Assembly (NCBI GenBank): GCA_018399395.1
Contig: JAGYOI010000058.1
Span: 1 to 7,404, forward strand
Length of the DNA stretch: 7,404 nt
From: Prolixibacteraceae bacterium
Lineage (GTDB): Bacteria; Bacteroidota; Bacteroidia; Bacteroidales; Prolixibacteraceae
Direction: 5' to 3'
Below the pieces are notes generated by a model, which was not told where the DNA came from, searched no databases, and saw nothing but the letters and a program-made list of their open reading frames with translations. Of this stretch, positions 1-6,331 are shown piece by piece. Both the position numbers and the translations under genes were made by a program. Each line of letters begins with the position of its first letter. The stretch's first letter is position 1.

Positions 1-803
1 GGTTCCCTGCCCGGCCATGCACAGTTTTGCATGCTGTTATCCTGGCGAAGTATCCAGCCTGTAATCCCGGGATTTTGAGGATTGTTATGAATAACCACTC
101 CCCGTTTAAGCTCAGGGTTTATAATATTCACAAATGCCCCGCATTTCATTGCGGTATTCTGAGGTGTTATTTGCTCACCACCTGAACTGTAAAATTCTGT
201 ATTTGCATTGGTTTTAAGGCGGAATGAAAAACCACCGTACCCTTTTATGTTATCGGAACCACCAATTGAAAATTGATGTTCTAACGCTTGCAGTTCTATT
301 TCGAAATCAATCTGACGATAGCGCAATGTGCGCGGATGCACTGTTACTGTTGTATGTTCTCTCATAAAAGGGTCATCGGGCTTGTTTGACGCGTACCAAT
401 ATGAAGTGTAATTAAGTTCACCGTTTCCTTCTTCGTTTAGTTTAAACTCAATATCCCTGACTTTTTGTTCAAAGTTTTTAATATCCCAGGGATCGCAAAT
501 TTTTTCACCGTTAACCGACACCTGGTGCCATGCCCAAAATATGCCCCTATGGTGAAAATGGTCTTCAGGAAAATCTTCGGTGATAACATTTCCGTTCAAA
601 TCGTAAACCGGGTGAAAATAGTTATTTCGTGCATATTCGGGAACAGAGTCGTTCACCTCACGCTGAAAAAATAAAACTTTTGTTTCTCCTTGTTTGATCC
701 AAAAACCACCTTCATCTTTTTCAAAATGTATAACTTGTGCATTTGTATGCACAATAATTGACAACATTAGCAATAAAAATATGAAAGTGCTCCTGTGCGG
801 CAT
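1..803 (-). CDS. DUF6807 ('PmoA family') secreted protein, C-terminus cut off by window edge
   Basis: Translating the minus strand from the ATG at 803 gives 267 codons open to the window edge. Residues 1-22 form a signal peptide: a short basic start (PHR), a hydrophobic core FIFLLLMLSIIV, and a likely cleavage after TNA before Q23, so the protein is probably exported. The rest matches the pattern I know for DUF6807: YFHPVYDLNG (62-71), EDHFHHRGIFWAWH (80-93), GYGGFSFR (188-195), HNNPQNPGITGW (239-250) and MQNCAWPGRE near the edge. The paired histidines H84/H85 are the family hallmark. The family is often labelled 'methane oxygenase PmoA', but it is unrelated to membrane methane monooxygenase and its reaction is not established. 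Homologues often sit in polysaccharide-use loci. Only the last few dozen residues seem to be missing. An in-frame stop lies a short way upstream of the ATG with no other ATG between, which supports this start. The gene begins 38 bases after the SDR gene on the same strand, so an operon is likely. Confidence 0.88.
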   Translation of the reverse strand, partial: MPHRSTFIFLLLMLSIIVHTNAQVIHFEKDEGGFWIKQGETKVLFFQREVNDSVPEYARNNYFHPVYDLNGNVITEDFPEDHFHHRGIFWAWHQVSVNGEKICDPWDIKNFEQKVRDIEFKLNEEGNGELNYTSYWYASNKPDDPFMREHTTVTVHPRTLRYRQIDFEIELQALEHQFSIGGSDNIKGYGGFSFRLKTNANTEFYSSGGEQITPQNTAMKCGAFVNIINPELKRGVVIHNNPQNPGITGWILRQDNSMQNCAWPGRE

Positions 804-841
804 ACCCAGATAAAATTTTCGGTTTTAATAATTATTATATG

Positions 842-1639
842 TTACATTCCGTAATACTTTGATATTAGATGCGTAAAAATCCGTTCTGGCATTATCCTTT
901 TAAAACAAACGGCTGATTTTTGTATAAATGAACCTACAAGATAACGATATTTGGGATTTTTCTTTTCAATAATTCTGGCAATTTTATTGGCTAGTATTTC
1001 AGGATCTTTACCATTACCTTCTTCTTTTTCAATTATGGCAAGTGATTTTTTGAACTGTTTTTTGTAAACGCTGTTATCAGCAACTGATATTTCACGGGTT
1101 TCAACATTCCGGGTTTTAAAATCGCCTGGATTAACTACAACTACATGTATGTTAAATTGTTTTAACTCAAGCCGTAATGCATAACTTAGTCCTTCAATAG
1201 CAAATTTTGCCGATGTGTAAACCCCCTGAAAAGGTAACCCGGTTAAAGCACCAATCGAACTGATATTTATGATGAGGCCACTGTTTTGCTTTCGCATAAA
1301 TGGCACTACATTTTTTATGGTGTTAACCCATCCATGAAAATTAATGTCCATTTGCTTTCGAAAAACATCTTCAGGCGAATCCTCTATAGGGCCCCCTGAG
1401 TGCATCCCGGCATTATTTATTAATACATCTATATGGCCTTCAATATCGTGAATATGAGATATTGCTTTCTTAATCGACTCACCATCAGCTAATTCCATAT
1501 AAATGGTTTTAACACCCTCGGCAACATCGCATTTACTTCTAATAGTCCCGTAAACAGTATGTCCTTTTTCAACTAAAACACGGGCCATTTCTTTGCCAAA
1601 ACCCGATGAAATTCCGGTAATCAGTATAACTTTCTTCAT
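842..1639 (-). CDS. Classical short-chain dehydrogenase/reductase (SDR)
   Basis: This 265-residue protein has the full classical SDR motif set: the cofactor loop TGISSGFG (8-15), NNAG (75-78), N100 in the segment MDINFHG, S128 in INISSIG, the active-site Y141 and K145 in YTSAK, and PG (171-172). Ser, Tyr and Lys have the usual spacing, so it should be an active, soluble, cytoplasmic NAD(P)-dependent oxidoreductase. R33 and R35 just after the second beta strand (TVYGTIRSK) hint at NADP(H), but this is weak evidence. A substrate-binding tail of about 60 residues (205-265) is rich in Lys and Ile. The substrate cannot be told from sequence; family members act on sugars, steroids, fatty acyl chains and short ketones. 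The start at 1639 puts the cofactor loop at residue 8, as usual. It is the first gene of a probable two-gene operon with the DUF6807 gene and is transcribed divergently from the DUF554 gene. Confidence 0.93.
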   Translation of the reverse strand: MKKVILITGISSGFGKEMARVLVEKGHTVYGTIRSKCDVAEGVKTIYMELADGESIKKAISHIHDIEGHIDVLINNAGMHSGGPIEDSPEDVFRKQMDINFHGWVNTIKNVVPFMRKQNSGLIINISSIGALTGLPFQGVYTSAKFAIEGLSYALRLELKQFNIHVVVVNPGDFKTRNVETREISVADNSVYKKQFKKSLAIIEKEEGNGKDPEILANKIARIIEKKNPKYRYLVGSFIQKSAVCFKRIMPERIFTHLISKYYGM

Positions 1640-1658
1640 TAATTAGTCTAATTTGGGC

Positions 1659-1691
1659 GAAAAATAGCATTTTGATTAGATATAATCCAAT
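1659..1691 (-). promoter_or_regulatory. Candidate Bacteroidota promoter for the SDR-DUF6807 pair
   Basis: On the minus strand an ATTG (1688-1691) precedes TATTTTTC (1659-1666) by 21 bases. This resembles the Bacteroidota -33 TTG / -7 TAnnTTTG pattern but lacks the final G. Transcription would start about 12-15 bases before the SDR start codon. The region is AT-rich, so chance matches are easy. Confidence 0.3.
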
Positions 1692-1724
1692 TCTATCCAA
1701 AAAAAGAATTACAATCATTTTTAT

Positions 1725-1732
1725 TATCTTCG
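1725..1732 (+). promoter_or_regulatory. Candidate -7 promoter element for the DUF554 gene
   Basis: TATCTTCG matches the Bacteroidota -7 element TAnnTTTG at five of its six fixed positions and lies 23 bases before the ATG at 1756. No TTG is found at the expected -33 distance, so the call is weak. If real, it rules out the longer DUF554 reading frame that begins at 1672. Confidence 0.3.
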
Positions 1733-1755
1733 CTATTTACCTTAAAAAATCTCAA

Positions 1756-2439
1756 ATGCTATTATTAGGAACCATCATAAATATTGGAACAATTATTATT
1801 GGGAGCGTTGCCGGCTATGTATTTAATTCAAGACTGCCCAAAAAAATATTGAACCGTGTGTTTCAGGGCATTGGCCTTTTTACAATTTATATCGGGTTTG
1901 ACATGGCCATGAACACCACTAATTTTATCATCCTTGTTTTTAGTATGATATTAGGATCCGCTACCGGTGAGTGGATTGACATAGAAAAATATATCAACCG
2001 TTTTAGCGAATGGATTAAACGAAAAATAAAATCAGATAATGAATCTTTCTCTGAAGGCATGATAACCGCATTTTTACTATTTTGCATGGGGTCGATGACT
2101 ATTTTAGGGGCATTTGAAGAAGGCACCAAGGGAAATTCTGATTTGTTAATAGCCAAATCGCTAATGGACGGATTTGGTTCGCTGGCTTTAGCATCGGCAT
2201 TAGGCATTGGTGTAATGTTCTCTATTATCCCACTTTTTATTTTTCAGGGAGGTCTCACTCTTTTATCTTTTTGGCTGGGCAGTTTAATGCCTGAAACAGT
2301 GATAAATGAAATGACAGCTGTAGGTGGCTTAATGCTAATTGGCCTGGGATTTTCCATAATGGACATCAAAAAAATTAAAGTCATCAATATGCTGCCAGCC
2401 CTTGTTTTTTCAATTATTTTAGCTTACTTGTTTGCTTGA
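1756..2439 (+). CDS. DUF554 (YqgA-like) integral membrane protein
   Basis: This 227-residue, very hydrophobic protein is close in length to E. coli YqgA (about 235). Family features seen are the N-terminal GTIINIGTIIIGSVAG (5-20), GSATGEW (67-73), FCMGSMTILGAFEEG (109-123), AKSLMDG (133-139), VGGLMLIGLGFSIM (189-202) and NMLPAL (211-216). Hydrophobic stretches near 3-22, 34-51, 55-72, 103-120, 140-176, 187-203 and 208-226 suggest about seven membrane spans, with a charged loop at 74-101. The transport or other role of DUF554 proteins is not established. The frame stays open upstream to a TTG at 1672, but the ATG at 1756 is preferred: homologues start right at the first membrane segment, and the extra 28 residues have no family match and run across the divergent promoter region. 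It is followed by the kinase/RapZ-C gene after 56 bases, with no terminator visible between, so read-through is possible. Confidence 0.9.
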   Translation: MLLLGTIINIGTIIIGSVAGYVFNSRLPKKILNRVFQGIGLFTIYIGFDMAMNTTNFIILVFSMILGSATGEWIDIEKYINRFSEWIKRKIKSDNESFSEGMITAFLLFCMGSMTILGAFEEGTKGNSDLLIAKSLMDGFGSLALASALGIGVMFSIIPLFIFQGGLTLLSFWLGSLMPETVINEMTAVGGLMLIGLGFSIMDIKKIKVINMLPALVFSIILAYLFA

Positions 2440-2495
2440 TCTGCGACTTGTAACGAAGGATTATAATCATTTTCAAAAACAACATTATTAAAAAA

Positions 2496-3956
2496 ATGCA
2501 CACGGCCACTAACATATTATCACAACTGTTTTACAATACCTTCGGTGAACATCCTTCAGCCATTAAGCCATTGAAAGAGTCGGGCTCGTACCGGCAATAT
2601 TTCAGGATACAAAGCAAAAACCATCGTGTATTGGGAGCTTTTAACGACGATATCAAAGAGAATAATGCTTTTTTTAGCTTTACAAAATCACTTGCAGACT
2701 CGGGCATCAATGTTCCGGAGATATATGCTGTTTCTGAAGATAAAAAGCATTACCTGCTAACCGATTTGGGTGATGAGACACTGTACCAATATTTCAAAAA
2801 AAACAACTACTCGGCTGAAGTACTCTGTAAAGTTAAGCATGTTGTTCACGCACTTGTTGATATACAGTTATCGGCATCCGGGCAAATTGATTATTCAAAA
2901 TGTTATCCCCGCGAAACGTTCGATCACCGTTCGATCATGTGGGATTTAAACTATTTTAAATATAACTTTTTAAAAGTCATTAAAATACCGTTTAACGAGG
3001 ACGCGCTTGAAAATGATTTTGAAAAATTGGCCGATGAACTTTTAAAAGTTTCATCGGGCTATTTTATGTACCGTGATTTTCAAAGTCGAAATATCATGCA
3101 TTATAACGGTGAACTGTGGTTTATTGACTACCAGGGTGGACGAAAAGGACCGTTGCAATACGACCTGGCATCAATACTTTATAGTCCGAAAACCGGACTT
3201 GACAACATTCAACGCGAAGCACTTCTAGATACATACATCGAAAAGCTTCAAAGCCTTCAGGAAACAGATGTTCAGTCTTTTAAACAACAGTTTTATTTAT
3301 TTGCACTTATTCGCATTTTGCAGGCATTGGGCGCTTATGGTTTTCGCGGGCTGACAGAACACAAACCCGGTTTCAGTAAAAATATCCCTGATGCGATAGG
3401 AAATCTTGGCAACCTTTTAAATGAAAACATTGATGAAAATTTATTTCCCGAGATTCGAAGAGTTACGGAAAAGCTAAAACAAACTTCTTACGCTGAGCCT
3501 TTTGAACACAAAGAAGATGATAAATTAACAATCCGTATCACAAGTTTTTCATATAAAAAAGGCTATCCCGTTGACCCGAGCGATAATGGCGGAGGTTTTG
3601 TTTTTGATTGCCGCGGTTTGCCCAACCCCGGAAGGCTCGAGAAATACCGTGCATATAGTGGTTTAGACCAAAATATAATTGATTATCTTGAACAATTCCA
3701 TGAAGTGGAAGAATTCAAAAAAAACATTGAGAAAACAGTAGCCCCAACCATAGAAAATTACATTGAACGCGGTTTTAAACACCTGTGTATCAGTTTTGGT
3801 TGTACCGGCGGACAACACCGTTCGGTTTACAACGCTGAAGCATTGGCAAAAAAAATTCAAAACAAATACCCTGTCAACGTGGTTTTGATTCATAATGAGA
3901 AACAAAACTGGAATATAAATGGGAAACAAGAAAAAATGCAAAAAGAAAAACTATAA
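2496..3956 (+). CDS. AmgK-like APH-fold kinase fused to RapZ C-terminal domain
   Basis: This 486-residue protein has two domains. Residues 1-330 form an aminoglycoside-phosphotransferase-fold kinase: a nucleotide loop SGSYRQYFRI (29-38), the hinge-like TDLGDETL (89-96), the catalytic YRDFQSRN (192-199, base D194, metal ligand N199) and the metal-binding IDYQGGRKGPLQYDLAS (210-226). The closest named relatives are AmgK kinases, which phosphorylate MurNAc/GlcNAc at C1 in cell-wall recycling; that substrate is inferred. The usual HxD histidine is tyrosine here. Residues 343-472 match the RapZ C-terminal domain: ITSFSYKKGYPVD (348-360), FVFDCRGLPNPG (368-379), a TGLD-like SGLD (388-391) and GCTGGQHRSV (435-444). 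In E. coli this domain binds glucosamine-6-phosphate and the sRNA GlmZ. RapZ's own P-loop domain is absent, replaced by the kinase. The basic tail of E. coli RapZ (EKRKP) is not kept; instead there is a Lys/Gln-rich end (467-486) encoded partly in the overlap with the next gene. It is probably cytoplasmic and the first gene of a block with the mini-protein and ppk1. No murU-like nucleotidyltransferase gene lies nearby. Confidence 0.9.
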   Translation: MHTATNILSQLFYNTFGEHPSAIKPLKESGSYRQYFRIQSKNHRVLGAFNDDIKENNAFFSFTKSLADSGINVPEIYAVSEDKKHYLLTDLGDETLYQYFKKNNYSAEVLCKVKHVVHALVDIQLSASGQIDYSKCYPRETFDHRSIMWDLNYFKYNFLKVIKIPFNEDALENDFEKLADELLKVSSGYFMYRDFQSRNIMHYNGELWFIDYQGGRKGPLQYDLASILYSPKTGLDNIQREALLDTYIEKLQSLQETDVQSFKQQFYLFALIRILQALGAYGFRGLTEHKPGFSKNIPDAIGNLGNLLNENIDENLFPEIRRVTEKLKQTSYAEPFEHKEDDKLTIRITSFSYKKGYPVDPSDNGGGFVFDCRGLPNPGRLEKYRAYSGLDQNIIDYLEQFHEVEEFKKNIEKTVAPTIENYIERGFKHLCISFGCTGGQHRSVYNAEALAKKIQNKYPVNVVLIHNEKQNWNINGKQEKMQKEKL

Positions 3957-4044
3957 CGAACCTGAAAATCCAAAATATACTTGCAAAAAATGTTCACGTT
4001 CTGCCAGAAAAGAAGACAAATTGTGTAAGCCAGAAAAAATCTAA
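3919..4044 (+). CDS. 41-residue lysine-rich CxxC...C mini-protein (zinc-ribbon-like)
   Basis: This small frame starts at an ATG directly preceded by an in-frame TAA (3916-3918) and ends at the TAA of 4042-4044. It overlaps the last 38 bases of the kinase/RapZ-C gene in a different frame and stops five bases before the ppk1 start. The product is basic (N-terminus MGNKKKCKKK) and carries PKYTCKKCSRSARKEDKLCK at 18-37. Cysteines lie at 7, 22, 25 and 36, giving CxxC-x10-CxP, which looks like a minimal metal-binding knuckle. That it is coding is supported by the exact filling of the gap between the two larger genes, the clean cysteine spacing and the stop/ATG arrangement; no conservation could be checked. 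Translation may be coupled to the gene upstream. I recognise no named family. A role as a nucleic-acid- or polyphosphate-binding protein would suit its charge but is speculation. The alternative is that it is a chance frame in a lysine-rich region. Confidence 0.68.
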   Translation: MGNKKKCKKKNYNEPENPKYTCKKCSRSARKEDKLCKPEKI

Positions 4045-4049
4045 CAACC

Positions 4050-6140
4050 ATGAGCAAAAAAAACCGGAAATACAAATATTTCAACCGCGACCTTAGCTGG
4101 TTATCTTTCAATTACAGGGTGTTGGAAGAAGCTAAAGATCATAGTGTACCGCTTTTTGAACGCATGAAATTTTTGGCTATATACTCAAACAACCTGGAAG
4201 AGTTTTATCAGGTAAGGGTTAGTTATTACCGACAATTACTTAAAAATGCTCAACTATTACCCGGAAAAATTGAAGAAGTAAAACCGGCAAAAATTATACA
4301 TCAGATCAACGAGACAGTCTCAAAATATCAAATTGAATTTCACCGTATTTTTGATGATGAAATTGTACCCGAACTCGAACAAAATAACATCATCCTTTTA
4401 AATAAGAACTCTGTACTGTCGCCACAACATGAAGATGAGGTTGACGACATCTTCACATTTAACATTATGAGCTTGTTGCAACCGGTATTGCTGGTTAAAA
4501 AACGCATCAGGCCTTTTTTGAAAACCGGACAGGTTTACCTCATCATTGAAATGGTAATTAAAGAACATGCAAACGAACCAACCAAAAGCCAGCAAAAGCG
4601 CTACGGGCTTATAAAATTGCCAACCGACCATAATGTAACACGTTTTATTGAGTTAACTCCGAGCAACGGAAAACACTACATCATGTTTCTTGAAGATCTG
4701 ATCATGAAATATGTTACAAAGCTTTTTCCCGGATATGCCTTTGAAGAATGGTACACCATTAAATTAACCCGCGATGCAGATTTTGAATACGATGACTATG
4801 AAGAAGAAGAACTAATTGATGCGATAAAAAACCTTACCTCATCACGAAGCCTGGGTAAACCGAACCGTTTTTTGTTTGATCGGCAAATGCCAAACCGCAT
4901 ATTAAAATATTTAAAAGATACTTTCCGGCTCGAAAATGAAATTGTTGTCCCGGGAGGGTCATACCATAATTTCAGGGACTTTTTTAGTTTTCCGAACCCA
5001 TTATCACCTCAATTTGAAAATGAGAAATTACCACCTTTGCGAATCCCCGAACTTGAAAAGCATAATCTTATAAAAGATGCCGTAAACGAGAAAGACCACC
5101 TGCTTACCGTGCCTTATCAATCGTACGATTACTTTTTACGTTTTTTGGAACAAGCCGCACAAGATGATACTGTTACCGAAATAAAAACTACTCAATACCG
5201 TGTTGCTGAACGGTCGGCTGTTGTTAATGCATTGATGAACGCTGCTGAAAATGGTAAAAAAGTTACTGTATTTGTTGAACTAAAAGCCCGTTTTGATGAG
5301 GAAATGAACTTGCGCTATGCAGCTGAAATGACCAAAGCAGGAATTCGCATTTTTTATAGTATACCCGGGTTAAAAGTACATGCAAAAGTAGCAACAATTT
5401 TACGCGACAAACAGAATTATCCGGATGAAGCTGACCAGGCCTATATTGGTACAGGTAATTTTAATGAAAAAACAGCCCGTTTGTATAGCGACCATGGTCT
5501 GTTCACTGCTAACCAGGAGATAATCGCAGACTTGAAGACCATGTTCAATTATCTTGAAAATCAGGATGAAAAAATACGTTTCAAGCACCTGCTGGTTCCC
5601 GGGTTTAATTTAGTATCAAAATTTGGAAAGTTAATAAGTAAAGAAATCCAAAACGCCATACAGGGAAAGAAAGCCCATATAATATTAAAAATGAATGGAT
5701 TGCAAGACCCGAACATGGTGCAAATGTTATACCGTGCAAGCGAAGCCGGTGTGAAAATTGATTTAATTGTAAGGGGCATTTGTATACTCAAACCCGGAAG
5801 AAGATATAGTAAAAACATACGTATTATTCGTATTGTCGACCGATTTTTGGAGCATGCCAGGGTTTTCGTTTTTCACAACGATGGTAAAGAAAAAGTATTT
5901 ATTGGTTCAGCCGATTGGATGAAACGAAATTTGTACCGGCGTATTGAATGTATTTGCCCGGTTTATGATAAAAACATTAAAAATGAAATTATTGATATTC
6001 TGAACATACAGCTTTCAGATAACGTAAAAGCCAGTGAAATAGGCCAGAATATGGAGAATATACGTATCGAAAATAATCTCCCCCCAGTACGCTCACAATT
6101 GGCTACCTATGAGTACCTGAAAAATAAACACAAGAAATAA
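4050..6140 (+). CDS. ppk1: Polyphosphate kinase 1
   Basis: This 696-residue protein matches the usual PPK1 length (about 690-720). It reversibly moves the terminal phosphate of ATP onto inorganic polyphosphate; PPK1 is commonly membrane-associated. All four domains are present: N domain (about 9-115, with NRDLSWLSFN at 12-21 and NNLEEFYQVRV at 47-57), middle head domain (about 120-310), and two phospholipase-D-like catalytic domains (about 330-505 and 506-680). Catalytic residues align with E. coli PPK1 at a steady offset of 9-10: H444 (E. coli H435, the phosphorylated histidine, in LKVHAK), H602 (H592, in FLEHARV), and the Mg-site arginines R384 (R375, in QYRVAERS) and R414 (R405, in KARFDEE). 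GTGNFN (467-472) and GSADWMKRN (619-627) are also intact, so the enzyme should be active. The ATG follows the mini-gene stop by five bases, implying one transcript with it and the kinase/RapZ-C gene. The exopolyphosphatase gene (ppx) that is often adjacent is not in the window. Confidence 0.98.
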   Translation: MSKKNRKYKYFNRDLSWLSFNYRVLEEAKDHSVPLFERMKFLAIYSNNLEEFYQVRVSYYRQLLKNAQLLPGKIEEVKPAKIIHQINETVSKYQIEFHRIFDDEIVPELEQNNIILLNKNSVLSPQHEDEVDDIFTFNIMSLLQPVLLVKKRIRPFLKTGQVYLIIEMVIKEHANEPTKSQQKRYGLIKLPTDHNVTRFIELTPSNGKHYIMFLEDLIMKYVTKLFPGYAFEEWYTIKLTRDADFEYDDYEEEELIDAIKNLTSSRSLGKPNRFLFDRQMPNRILKYLKDTFRLENEIVVPGGSYHNFRDFFSFPNPLSPQFENEKLPPLRIPELEKHNLIKDAVNEKDHLLTVPYQSYDYFLRFLEQAAQDDTVTEIKTTQYRVAERSAVVNALMNAAENGKKVTVFVELKARFDEEMNLRYAAEMTKAGIRIFYSIPGLKVHAKVATILRDKQNYPDEADQAYIGTGNFNEKTARLYSDHGLFTANQEIIADLKTMFNYLENQDEKIRFKHLLVPGFNLVSKFGKLISKEIQNAIQGKKAHIILKMNGLQDPNMVQMLYRASEAGVKIDLIVRGICILKPGRRYSKNIRIIRIVDRFLEHARVFVFHNDGKEKVFIGSADWMKRNLYRRIECICPVYDKNIKNEIIDILNIQLSDNVKASEIGQNMENIRIENNLPPVRSQLATYEYLKNKHKK

Positions 6141-6153
6141 GTATGTAAAACCA

Positions 6154-6199
6154 AGGCATACACTTTAATTGCATTTGACATAAGTTTGACAAAATGCCT
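6154..6199 (+). terminator. Possible weak terminator or hairpin after ppk1
   Basis: AGGCAT (6154-6159) pairs with ATGCCT (6194-6199), and a nested GCATTT (6171-6176) can pair with AAATGC (6192-6197); the two pairings exclude each other. A T-rich run (TTGTTTTCTTT, 6201-6211) follows. The stems are short and the outer loop is 34 bases, so this is a poor intrinsic terminator at best, although its place 13 bases after ppk1 fits. Confidence 0.25.
6174..6191 (+). repeat. Tandem TTTGACA direct repeat with 11-base period
   Basis: Two identical heptamers, TTTGACA at 6174-6180 and 6185-6191, are separated by TAAG. The 7+4 geometry puts both copies on one face of the helix, as in sites for OmpR/PhoB-type regulators. 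It lies between ppk1 and trkH, about 56 bases upstream of the candidate trkH -33 element. The repeat is seen directly; a regulatory role is inferred. Confidence 0.4.
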
Positions 6200-6246
6200 G
6201 TTGTTTTCTTTATAAAATCTTTATACCTATCAGGGCAATATTTATA

Positions 6247-6275
6247 TTGTCTTAATTAAATGAGCCTTTCCTTTG
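6247..6275 (+). promoter_or_regulatory. Candidate Bacteroidota promoter for trkH
   Basis: TTG (6247-6249) is followed after 18 bases by TTCCTTTG (6268-6275), close to the -33 TTG / -7 TAnnTTTG pattern with one mismatch (T for A at the second position). A transcript starting near 6282 would have an untranslated leader of about 50 bases, with AAAGGA at 6311-6316, rather far from the ATG at 6332. This is the best promoter match I see in the window. Confidence 0.45.
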
Positions 6276-6331
6276 TAGCATGTTGTTTAATATCAAAACA
6301 CGCGTTACATAAAGGAACAAACTGGCTCAAG

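Noticed and set aside
465..674. Open frame of 69 codons on the plus strand
   Set aside because: It is antisense to the well-supported DUF6807 gene and has no recognisable motif.
1672..1755. Longer start (TTG at 1672) for the DUF554 gene, adding 28 residues
   Set aside because: The extension has no family counterpart and crosses the divergent promoter region. The ATG at 1756 places the first membrane segment where homologues have it.
2440..2495. Possible separate promoter before the kinase/RapZ-C gene (TTG at 2448-2450, TCATTTTC at 2467-2474)
   Set aside because: The -7 match is poor and the spacing (16 bases) short. It cannot be told from chance in AT-rich DNA.
3663..4111. Two minus-strand open frames (3663-3941 and 3890-4111), the second covering the mini-gene
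   Set aside because: They are Phe/Leu/Cys-rich mirror images of lysine/glutamate-rich coding DNA on the plus strand. The plus frame has ordered cysteines and a start/stop arrangement that fits its neighbours.
6260..6331. In-frame ATG at 6260 adding 24 residues to TrkH
   Set aside because: It lies upstream of the candidate -7 element (6268-6275), so that transcript would not include it. TrkH proteins normally begin shortly before the first membrane span, as with the ATG at 6332.
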